From the NCBI GenBank assembly GCA_022376925.1, contig JAIOJX010000032.1:202240939-202304938 (forward strand): DNA of 64,000 bases. Direction: 5' to 3'. The notes under the pieces were generated by a model, which saw only the letters and a program-made list of their open reading frames with translations, was not told the origin of the DNA and did no database searches. The DNA is from Tragulus kanchil (taxonomy: Eukaryota; Chordata; Mammalia; Artiodactyla; Tragulidae). Made by a program: the position numbers and the translations under genes. Positions 35,731-44,675 of the stretch are shown here, one piece after another (position 1 is the stretch's first letter; each line of letters begins with the position of its first letter).

Positions 35731-36125
35731 AGATGTAAGGGCCAATTAATCTTGCTGCCATCCCCTCTGTCTGCTGAGCGGTGTGCTCATCCACAGGTTT
35801 AGGCATTCCTAACAGGACTGCTTGCCCAGTCCCTGGAAACCATGGCTAATTGGTAAAAATCGCATTCATTTTCCCACAGCCTGAACATTTCAGAGACTCT
35901 GCCAAGCCAAGGTCTCCATCCTGAGGCACCAGTCACCAGGGACACCCCTGAGGCGACCTGTCACCCAGAGGGTGACATTCAGACATGCTGTTTCTACCTT
36001 GACATGTGGTCTTGGATAATGAACATCACTGGCCTCATTCACATTCCCCCTCAGCATTTGATTAACATGCTGCAGGCTTTATTTTACACAAATATCTTAT
36101 TTAAAGAGAGACAATGCAGGTCTTT

Positions 36126-36345
36126 GGGGATTTCCCTGGTAGCTTAGCTGGTAAAGAATCTGCTGCAATTCAGGAGACCCCGGGTTGATCCCTGGTTTGG
36201 GAAGATCCCCTGGAAGAGAGCATGGCAACTCATCCCAGTATTCTTGCCTGGAGAATCCCATGGACAGAGGAGCCTGGGGGACTACAGTCCCTAGGGTCAC
36301 AAAGAGCTGGACATGACTGAAACGACTGAGCACGCACACACGCAG
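36126..36345 (+). mobile_element. Bov-tA SINE
   Basis: 'tttccctggtagcttagctg', 'attcttgcctggagaatccc', 'gctggacatgactgaaacga'. Complete sense copy. Confidence 0.92.
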
Positions 36346-38196
36346 GATTTTTACTCCTAGGGAGTATGCCGTGCACCTTTGTGCTTTATGTGTGTTCCGG
36401 AAAAGTTAACTATCAGTGGGAGTTTTACATGTTAGGTCACATTTTAAACTGAACATAGGCAAGGCCTGCAAATTACCATGCAGCAAATCTCTGAACCTCA
36501 GTTTCCTCATAAGAAAAATGGGTTTAATACTATTTCAACTAGCTTATAGGGCTGTTGAGAGACTTGTGGAATGAAATTTTAATTTTGTGGATGTACTTTG
36601 TACCCTGCCAAGCACTTTATAAAGTAATATCATTAAAATGAAGATGTAGTTGGTCAACTAAATTACCACCTCCAAATAGAAGTTCTGTGATCATCCAATT
36701 GTCTTGTATTCAGCTGGCTAAGACAAAGATTACACTTGTATGTCTTTGGAGTCCAGGCAGGCAGGGACCATGTCTCACTAAGTCTTCAGAGACCTGGGGA
36801 GCACTTTGTGGTTGCCTCTGGCTACGACTGGCTCTTGGCAGTAAAGGGCATCCTGTCTGAGGAGGTCTATTAAGATCTTAATTTCAGGGCATCAGTTAAC
36901 CTTGAGACCCCAGCCTGTCTTCACTATGACCAATCTGAAATAAGAGCACAAGAATGAAGGAAACCCATCCCCTAGCCTCCTGAGGCATGGCCGTTGCATC
37001 TTAGGATATTCTCCGTCCCAAACACTTTAGGAATCATAGGGCCAGAGAGACACTTGTAGGGCTGCCTACCCAAGGGAGAAGCCACTTAACTGCAATGTGT
37101 TTCTCTTTGTACACAACATTTAAAGGCAAATGGAATGATGGCCGTTGGGGAAGGAATTCATTTTATTCAGATAACATCACCAAATAGCAAGACTTGTGGC
37201 ACATATTGCTGGGACAGAGCTCTGCGGCCATTAGACGCCTGTCTGTGCTCCTGTCCACAGCCATAGCTTAACTATGAGGGTATATAATAAGGGAGATGGA
37301 GAGTGCGGCTTATAAATTATTTTCTGGCGCTGTTTATGGAGGATGAGACTCTAGTTGGAGTGGGTGGGAGGGATACAAGATCAATAGGAAATGTGTCCTC
37401 ATCAGACATTTTTAAAGGCCTTGGAACACAGCTATTCCTCTCAGACAAAGACCAGAACCAATTCATTATTGGTCCACTTTTAGTCAGGATCCCTTCTGGA
37501 CAAATCATCACGTTAGAAGATATGGAGGACACCACCAAATACTTCCCACCAGGAACTCTCATTTTAGTTGAAAACAGAAAATGTTCTTGTGAATAAAGAT
37601 AAGAACCCAGAAGAGAGACAGGAGGAGGAAAAAGCTAATGCTGTCCAGACTCCTGCCAGCCTGGACATCCCATTGGACCATCACCACCACAAAGTAACAT
37701 CTTCATCCCATTTTATGGTTGAGAATACTGAGAGCAGAGAGGTCACAGATGACTTGCTCCAGGTGCTACAGTTCTAAGTGGCAATAAAGGGTCCATCCTT
37801 CATCTGCCTGATTCTGATGGGGCCAGAACAGAAGTTGTCAAGTTGCTTTCCCTACTGATTTTTTCAGAGATAATCACCAATTTTAGAAAAACAAAATCGC
37901 ATTTGGCCCTGCTTCCTCTTCCTCAATTCACTTAGTCGGGGAGGGGAGTGCTGAGGAACCAGTAACTCTAGGTCTGAAGCTTTAATGTCCTTTTCGGTTG
38001 ATAAAACAGATTTCTAAATCCATAATTGCTCTCGTCCGATTGTGTTTCCAAGACCAGATATCTGTCTCTTTCCAAGGCTGAATGCTCCCTTCCCCCACCA
38101 ACATCTTCCCACGTTCCTTAGCTTCTCCTTTCTCTCTCTCCTTCCCTCCCCTCACGCACACACAATCAGACACACACCTTCCCACCACACACCCAT
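36346..38196. other. Unique DNA upstream of ZDHHC22
   Basis: A MIR-like relic lies near 36480-36620 ('cctcagtttcctcataagaa'). A 97-codon frame at 37303-37596 has no family I recognise. A CA/CCT-rich stretch precedes 38197. No supported gene. Confidence 0.5.
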
Positions 38197-40642
38197 ATGC
38201 AAAATAAAATTAGAAATACCACACGATTCTCAAGGTATTTAGGGAATGGAGATCTTCAATCAATACAGGCAAGTGCTCCATGCCCTCCCTCCCAAGCCAG
38301 GGTGTGAAGCAGGCAGAGCTTGTGAAAAGGGTCCAGACAGCAGTGATCTTGACACAAAGAGGCTCTAAAGGGGAAAAAAACAAAAAAACAAAACCCCACC
38401 ATTTGTGCTTTCCTGTGTCTGCCCCATGGCTACTGGCTCTCAGAGGATGTCCAGACTCTCAGAGGCCGACACCGGGCAGGCTGATCTTCTGCTTCTCCCT
38501 AAGACCCTTGCAGAACACAAAAAGGCTTCCTGGTCCTCTTATGCTGATGCCTACTGTTAAAATACAGAGAAAACAGTACCTGATGCTTCAAACATATAAG
38601 CTAATGAGCATATTGTCCTCATTTTAAGGGACTGTTCTTGTTTAATCAACCAGTTGAGGAAGCACTAAATGATTATTCGTTTACGATGCTTGCCTTCACC
38701 CAAAGGAGTGAAGCAGGGCAGCTAGGGGAGCTCTGAGAGCCCAAGAGCCCGCGGCGGCGGTGGCACCCATATTTCTGCAGTGGTTCTAAAGCTCTCCCTG
38801 CTCCCTCCAACCTCCATGTGACACACACCGGCCAACTGCTCCCACCCTCGTGGTGCCTCTTGGTGTGCTCCTCAGACTAGTGGGGTCAGAAAAAGAAAGG
38901 GAAGAGGGAAACGGGGACAAGACTCCTAGTTCTAGCTCTTCAAGCCCTGTGTCTGGATAAATGACTCAGTTGCCCCCTTTTTCTCAAGTCAGAGCTCCCC
39001 CAGGGTCTCAGGGTGATGCTGGGTTGTATAGAGGCTGAGAGCAGGTGCACTGGTTCAAGTCCAGGCTTGAACTTACCGGCTGTACATCCTTGGGCGTGTG
39101 ACTTATCTTCTCTGTGCCTTGCTCTCCTCATCCATACAGTGGAGATCATGGAGCTTCTGCTGGGAGGATTAACAGAGCTGCCTTGTGCTACAGGCTTAAC
39201 ATGGTGCCTGGTTCATAGTAAGGGCCCGATAAATAGAGTCAATAATCAGAAACTAATGCTCCCACAGTGCTCATCATGGGCAGGCCCTGTTTAAGGGCTG
39301 TACATAGACTGCTGCTGCCATGTAATCCTCACATCTCTGTTTTACAGATGGGGAGACTGGAATTTTCAGATCAAGTCAGTTGTGAATGATGGATATTCAG
39401 ACCCAGGCAGACAGGCTCCACCATTAAATGCAAAATAAAATTAGAAATACCACACGATTCTCAAGGTATTTAGGGAATGGAGATCTTCAATCAATACAGG
39501 CAAGTGCTCCATGCCCTCCCTCCCAAGCCAGGGTGTGAACCCTTGTGAAAAGGGTCCAGACAGCAGTGATCTTGACACAAAGAGGCTCTAAAGGGGAAAA
39601 AAACAAAAAAACAAAACCCCACCATTTGTGCTTTCCTGTGTCTGCCCCATGGCTACTGGCTCTCAGAGGATGTCCAGACTCTCAGAGGCCGACACCGGGC
39701 AGGCTGATCTTCTGCTTCTCCCTAAGACCCTTGCAGAACACAAAAAGGCTTCCTGGTCCTCTTATGCTGATGCCTACTGTTAAAATACAGAGAAAACAGT
39801 ACCTGATGCTTCAAACATATAAGCTAATGAGCATATTGTCCTCATTTTAAGGGACTGTTCTTGTTTAATCAACCAGTTGAGGAAGCACTAAATGATTATT
39901 CGTTTACGATGCTTGCCTTCACCCAAAGGAGTGAAGCAGGGCAGCTAGGGGAGCTCTGAGAGCCCAAGAGCCCATGGCGCGGTGGCACCCGTATTTCTGC
40001 AGTGGTTCTAAAGCTCTCCCTGCTCCCTCCAACCTCCATGTGACACACACCGGCCAACTGCTCCCACCCTCGTGGTGCCTCTTGGTGTGCTCCTCAGACT
40101 AGTGGGGTCAGAAAAAGAAAGGGAAGAGGGAAACGGGGACAAGACTCCTAGTTCTAGCTCTTCAAGCCCTGTGTCTGGATAAATGACTCAGTTGCCCCCT
40201 TTTTCTCAAGTCAGAGCTCCCCCAGGGTCTCAGGGTGATGCTGGGTTGTATAGAGGCTGAGAGCAGGTGCACTGGTTCAAGTCCAGGCTTGAACTTACCG
40301 GCTGTACATCCTTGGGCGTGTGACTTATCTTCTCTGTGCCTTGCTCTCCTCATCCATACAGTGGAGATCATGGAGCTTCTGCTGGGAGGATTAACAGAGC
40401 TGCCTTGTGCTACAGGCTTAACATGGTGCCTGGTTCATAGTAAGGGCCCGATAAATAGAGTCAATAATCAGAAACTAATGCTCCCACAGTGCTCATCATG
40501 GGCAGGCCCTGTTTAAGGGCTGTACATAGACTGCTGCTGCCATGTAATCCTCACATCTCTGTTTTACAGATGGGGAGACTGGAATTTTCAGATCAAGTCA
40601 GTTGTGAATGATGGATATTCAGACCCAGGCAGACAGGCTCCA
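38197..40642. repeat. Tandem duplication 11: 38197..39420 and 39428..40642
   Basis: The longest unit, about 1.22 kb, offset 1222-1231, with a 7-bp spacer. Differences cluster near the start of copy B (about 9 bp lost) and at a CG-rich spot near 38748/39970. Confidence 0.97.
39026..39400 (+). mobile_element. MIR relics
   Basis: Two MIR-like segments: 39026-39235 ('gggcgtgtgacttatcttct') and about 39270-39400 ('tgtaatcctcacatctctgt'). Repeated at about 40248-40622. Confidence 0.65.
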
Positions 40643-41221
40643 GGGTTGGGGCTCTCACCCTTCTGTGCATAACGACGCTGATCTTTGCAGATGTCGCCCC
40701 GGGGAAAGCTGAACTCCTAACCCCCTCAGGATTTCCTCAGTCTGAGAATGGAGAGGATGAAGGGTTGTTGGCCACAACGGGGAGGGAAGGAGCAGATGAT
40801 GGGTAGAGAGCACCCACTTCAGGGTTGAATCCAGAGCCCTCAGCTGGAACTGGGGGCTGAAGTCAGGCGGGGAGCCCCAGCCTGCTCCAGAGGAACGAGG
40901 GGAGGAGGGGGCAAGTCCACGACGCCGCGAGGGGTGGCCAGAGCGCCGCCCCAGGAGGGGAAAGGGGGGTGGCGGGGCTGGGGCGGGGTGGGGGGGGGGC
41001 GGGTGCCCAGCTGCCATCTCCGCTGCTTCCTGGCCCCCACTCGCTGGCGCCCAAGTGGGAGGACCGCAGCTGCCCGCTCCCTCCTCCCTACACCCCCGCT
41101 ACCTGCCCAGTCCCCGACGCGAAGCGTGAGAAGGCTGAGAGCCAGTGGGGCCGAGCCCGCAACTTTGCAGTCTCGGGGAGGGCGAGAGCCGGCGTCCAGG
41201 GCTCCTCTTGTCCGCGACCAG

Positions 41222-41233
41222 AGCTGGGTGAGT
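41222..41233 (+). other. Candidate first-exon splice donor, copy A
   Basis: AGCTGG|GTGAGT is a strong donor with GT at 41228-41229, inside the CpG island and on the ZDHHC22 strand. It could end a non-coding exon 1. It is duplicated at 42355. Transcript support is not available from sequence alone. Confidence 0.45.
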
Positions 41234-41251
41234 TCCTTTCCCCACTCCTCT

Positions 41252-41275
41252 GCGGCGGCGGCGGCGGCGGCGGCG
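41252..41275 (+). repeat. GCG trinucleotide repeat, 8 units
   Basis: Eight GCG units 25 bp after the candidate exon 1 donor, followed by more CGG-rich sequence. Repeated exactly at 42379-42402. Confidence 0.9.
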
Positions 41276-41986
41276 CGGGGGGCGGCGGCCCGGGCGTCCG
41301 GGAGGCGGTGGCCGAGGAGCCGGCGGCCGCCCGCGCTGCCTGTCTCGCCAGGGCGCGGGCTGTGCCGCCCTTCGCCGCGGGCGACGCCGGCGCCGGTGCT
41401 GAACGGACAGCTCCCCGCGCCCGCCGGCCGCCCCGGAGGTCTCGGCTGCCCCTTCTCCCGCGCTAGGCTTGGCGCGGCGGCCGCCGGCCGTGCGCCCCTC
41501 ACTCCCCGAGCCCGTCCTTCTGCCAGCCGCCGCGGCGCATCTGGAGACTGCTCCCGCGGCCCCCCTGGCGACCGGCGTGGGGAAGACACTTGCTTCGCCG
41601 GAGCCCGAACCGCCGGCTCCCCGGGGTGGGCAGCGCCGCCGCAGGGATGTAAGTCCTTAAAAAAATCAGAAACTAATGCCCCCATGTTTACAAGATGGGA
41701 AAAGACTGGAATTTTCAGATCAAGTCAGTTGTGAATGATGGATATTCAGACCCAGGCAGACAGGCTCCAGGGTTGGGGCTCTCACCCTTCTGTGCATAAC
41801 GACGCTGATCTTTGCAGATGTCGCCCCGGGGAAAGCTGAACTCCTAACCCCCTCAGGATTTCCTCAGTCTGAGAATGGAGAGGATGAAGGGTTGTTGGCC
41901 ACAACGGGGAGGGAAGGAGCAGATGATGGGTAGAGAGCACCCACTTCAGGGTTGAATCCAGAGCCCTCAGCTGGAACTGGGGGCTG

Positions 41987-43110
41987 AAGTCAGGCGGGGA
42001 GCCCCAGCCTGCTCCAGAGGAACGAGGGGAGGAGGGGGCAAGTCCACGACGCCGCGAGGGGTGGCCAGAGCGCCGCCCCCAGGAGGGAAGGGAGGTGGCG
42101 GGGCTGGGGCGGGGTGGGGGGGGGGCCGGGTGCCCAGCTGCCATCTCCGCTGCTTCCTGGCCCCCACTCGCTGGCGCCCAAGTGGGAGGACCGCAGCTGC
42201 CCGCTCCCTCCTCCCTACACCCCCGCTACCTGCCCAGTCCCCGACGCGAAGCGTGAGAAGGCTGAGAGCCAGTGGGGCCGAGCCCGCAACTTTGCAGTCT
42301 CGGGGAGGGCGAGAGCCGGCGTCCAGGGCTCCTCTTGTCCGCGACCAGAGCTGGGTGAGTTCCTTTCCCCACTCCTCTGCGGCGGCGGCGGCGGCGGCGG
42401 CGCGGGGGGCGGCGGCCCGGGCGTCCGGGAGGCGGTGGCCGAGGAGCCGGCGGCCGCCCGCGCTGCCTGTCTCGCCAGGGCGCGGGCTGTGCCGCCCTTC
42501 GCCGCGGGCGACGCCGGCGCCGGTGCTGAACGGACAGCTCCCCGCGCCCGCCGGCCGCCCCGGAGGTCTCGGCTGCCCCTTCTCCCGCGCTAGGCTTGGC
42601 GCGGCGGCCGCCGGCCGTGCGCCCCTCACTCCCCGAGCCCGTCCTTCTGCCAGCCGCCGCGGCGCATCTGGAGACTGCTCCCGCGGCCCCCCTGGCGACC
42701 GGCGTGGGGAAGACACTTGCTTCGCCGGAGCCCGAACCGCCGGCTCCCCGGGGTGGGCAGCGCCGCCGCAGCCCCCGGGAGCGCCTGGCGGGGGCGCGGG
42801 GAGGGGCCCCCAGCGACCACCCCCGGGCGCACCCTGCGCTGAGACCCGGCAGCGGAGAGAGGCCCGCGGTCCCTACGGCGGCCGCGAGTCTCCTGGGGCA
42901 CTGGCACCTGCAGAGGGGACTCCAAGGTGACCAGTCACCCAGCCGGGACGGGACAAGCCTGGACGGAGGCCTCGTGGCATTTGTCCATCTTGGGTGCCAC
43001 AACCTTCCCAGAACTTTTCTCGCGTCTCAGGCTCGCCTACTCCTTAGCCCCTGGAAAAGTTCTCGCGGGCGCCCGGAATCCTATTTTTCAGCGGCTTCGG
43101 AAGCGGGGCA
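41987..43110 (+). promoter_or_regulatory. CpG island, likely ZDHHC22 promoter / exon 1 (copy B, complete)
   Basis: This is the second copy of the island, shifted by 1127 bp, and it continues past 42771 into single-copy CpG-rich DNA. Because it joins smoothly to the sequence leading to exon 2, this copy is the better candidate for the true promoter-proximal sequence. No TATA box is evident and the transcription start is not determinable. Confidence 0.7.
42349..42360 (+). other. Candidate first-exon splice donor, copy B
   Basis: Same donor as at 41228, here with GT at 42355-42356. It lies about 1.8 kb upstream of the exon 2 acceptor. If the duplication is artefactual, only one of the two donors exists in the genome. 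Confidence 0.5.
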
Positions 43111-44136
43111 GGACCCAGGGCTGTGAGGGATGGGGTAGAATAAATCTGCGGTGCCCACCACCCCGCAATCCGCCGCAGGGGTCGATCCGCTGAAAGGCTG
43201 ACCCAGCATCCACTCGTGCGCCCAAGGAGAGCTTGTTGGCATTGAAAGGGTTTCGGTGGCGCCATTGGGGTTGTTTGGGTTTCTCGCGCCAGGAAGGCGG
43301 GAGGCCCTCACGAAGCGGGGGTGGGTGGGGTGTGGGGGGGGGTGTTAATTTCGTCTCCTCTTTGCAAACAAATAGCCAGGGCTGTTAGCATCGGAGAGCC
43401 GGGCTGAGCAGAACCAGGTGTGCCCGCCATCCTAAATGTGTGCGTGAATGTATTGATTGTTGTAATTGATTTTTCTAAGAAGCCAGGTGGCAGTGGCTGC
43501 GTATGTGTACACACAGATACACACACGCAAACACAGATACCCAGGCCCGCACACAGATTCCACACACAGAATCACACCCAAGGAACAACCCCCTGACCCC
43601 ACGCACACATCAGAGGACCCACAAGCACACCTATCCCCAAAGCTCTTAAGGTTCTTCGGTAATGCCCAAGATGGTGGGTGGGGCAGAGACAGGGGAGGTG
43701 AAACAGGATTGGCAGTGGGTCCTTTCCATCTGCCCCCTCCCCAAATCTTCTGCTTTCTCCTCCTAGGGGTCCGAAGGAGAAATCCCAAACCTGGGCACGT
43801 TTCCACTGCCGTAGAGGAGCAGAGCCCTAAGTCCCCTCCCCCGCTACAGGCTGAGAACAAGCCCTGACTTCTCCTTCATTGTGCCTGACCCTGGAGTGCC
43901 AGGGTGCGGAGGCTGCTCAAAAATCGAGGAGGTGGGCACCAGGAGGTGTGACTTGGCCCCCAGAGGCTGTGGTGATCTCAGGGTCTCATGGTTGCCCCGT
44001 CATGGGTTAGGGAAGAGGGAAGGGGTGGCCTGAGGGACATGGGCTTGCTTGGAGCAGAACAAACAGAACTGGGGAGCACCCTAGGGCCCCCTCTGGACAA
44101 GGTAGTAAAGTTTCCATTTCCCCCTGAACCCCTTAG
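42772..44136 (+). other. Probable ZDHHC22 intron 1 (distal part)
   Basis: CpG-rich at first, then ordinary. It contains a G-rich run near 43311-43342 and a CA-rich tract of ACACAGATAC-like units at about 43505-43640. It ends with the pyrimidine tract and acceptor of exon 2. No other exon was recognised; open frames here overlap on both strands and lack recognisable protein features. Confidence 0.55.
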
Positions 44137-44138
44137 GA

Positions 44139-44144
44139 ATGTAA
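44139..44144 (+). promoter_or_regulatory. Start-stop upstream element (ATG-TAA) in the ZDHHC22 leader
   Basis: In the 13-nt leader part of exon 2, an ATG is followed at once by TAA, and the main ATG lies 5 nt further on. If the acceptor at 44137 is used, the mRNA carries a minimal start-stop uORF just before the coding start. Such elements are known to stall or divert initiating ribosomes in other genes; an effect here is inferred. Confidence 0.5.
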
Positions 44145-44149
44145 TCAGG

Positions 44150-44675
44150 ATGCTGGCCCTGAGGCTGCTCAACGTGGTGGCCCCCGCCTACTTCCTGTGC
44201 ATCGCCCTGGTAACCTTGGTGCTGCAGCTCTTCCTTTTCCTGCCCCGCATGCGTGAGGACCCTGCGGCCGCCCACCTCTTCTCACCCGCGCTGCTCCACG
44301 GGGCGCTCTTCCTGTTCCTCTCAACCAACGCCCTGGGTAATTACGTCCTGGTCATCCAGAACTCCCCGGACGACCTGGACGCCTGCCAGGGGACTGAGGC
44401 CAGGAGGGCCTTGTGCCCCCCACCCAGCACCCACTTCTGCCGAGTGTGCGCCAGAGTCACCCTGAGGCACGACCATCACTGTTTCTTCACCGGCAACTGC
44501 ATTGGGAGCAGAAACATGCGCAACTTCATCCTGTTCTGTCTCTACACTTCGCTGGCCTGCCTCTACTCCATGGTGGCCGGCGTCGCCTACATCTCCGCGG
44601 TCCTTTCCATCTCCTTCGCTCACCCCCTGGCCTTCCTCACGCTCCTTCCCACATCCATCAGCCAGTTCTTCTCCG
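44150..44675 (+). CDS. ZDHHC22: ZDHHC22 coding exon 2 (residues 1-175 plus 1 nt)
   Basis: The acceptor AG is at 44135-44136 behind a pyrimidine-rich tract, so the exon begins at 44137 with 13 nt of 5' UTR. The ATG at 44150 has A at -3. The donor is G|GTGAGT with GT at 44676. This exon carries the first three hydrophobic segments and the whole DHHC domain. The frame stays open upstream to 43988, but that part is intron. Confidence 0.95.

Larger units (their letters stand above)
40860..41644 (+). promoter_or_regulatory. CpG island, likely ZDHHC22 promoter / exon 1 (copy A)
   Basis: This is a very GC- and CpG-rich stretch with GC-box-like GGGGCGGGG runs, a long G run near 40990-41001, and a GCG8 repeat at 41252-41275. 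It sits upstream of the first coding exon, as expected for the promoter and non-coding first exon. Copy A stops abruptly at 41644 at a duplication junction. Long open frames through it (266 aa on +, 281 aa on -) are by-products of GC content. Confidence 0.7.
40577..42771. repeat. Tandem duplication 12 (CpG island): 40577..41644 and 41704..42771
   Basis: Offset 1127. It doubles the CpG island, first-exon donor and GCG8 repeat. The junction 41645-41703 is a noisy version of 40460-40580 with about 70 bp missing. Small differences occur in the G-run region near 40960-41000. Confidence 0.97.

Noticed and set aside
40840..42930. Open frames of 250-289 codons on both strands in the CpG island
   Set aside because: They are low-complexity Pro/Ala/Arg/Gly translations caused by GC-rich DNA with few stop codons, overlap on both strands, and are copied by duplication 12.
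43988..44149. Upstream in-frame ATG at 43988 as the ZDHHC22 start
   Set aside because: A strong acceptor at 44135 lies between, and the conserved N-terminus MLALRLLNVV begins at 44150; the upstream part is intron.
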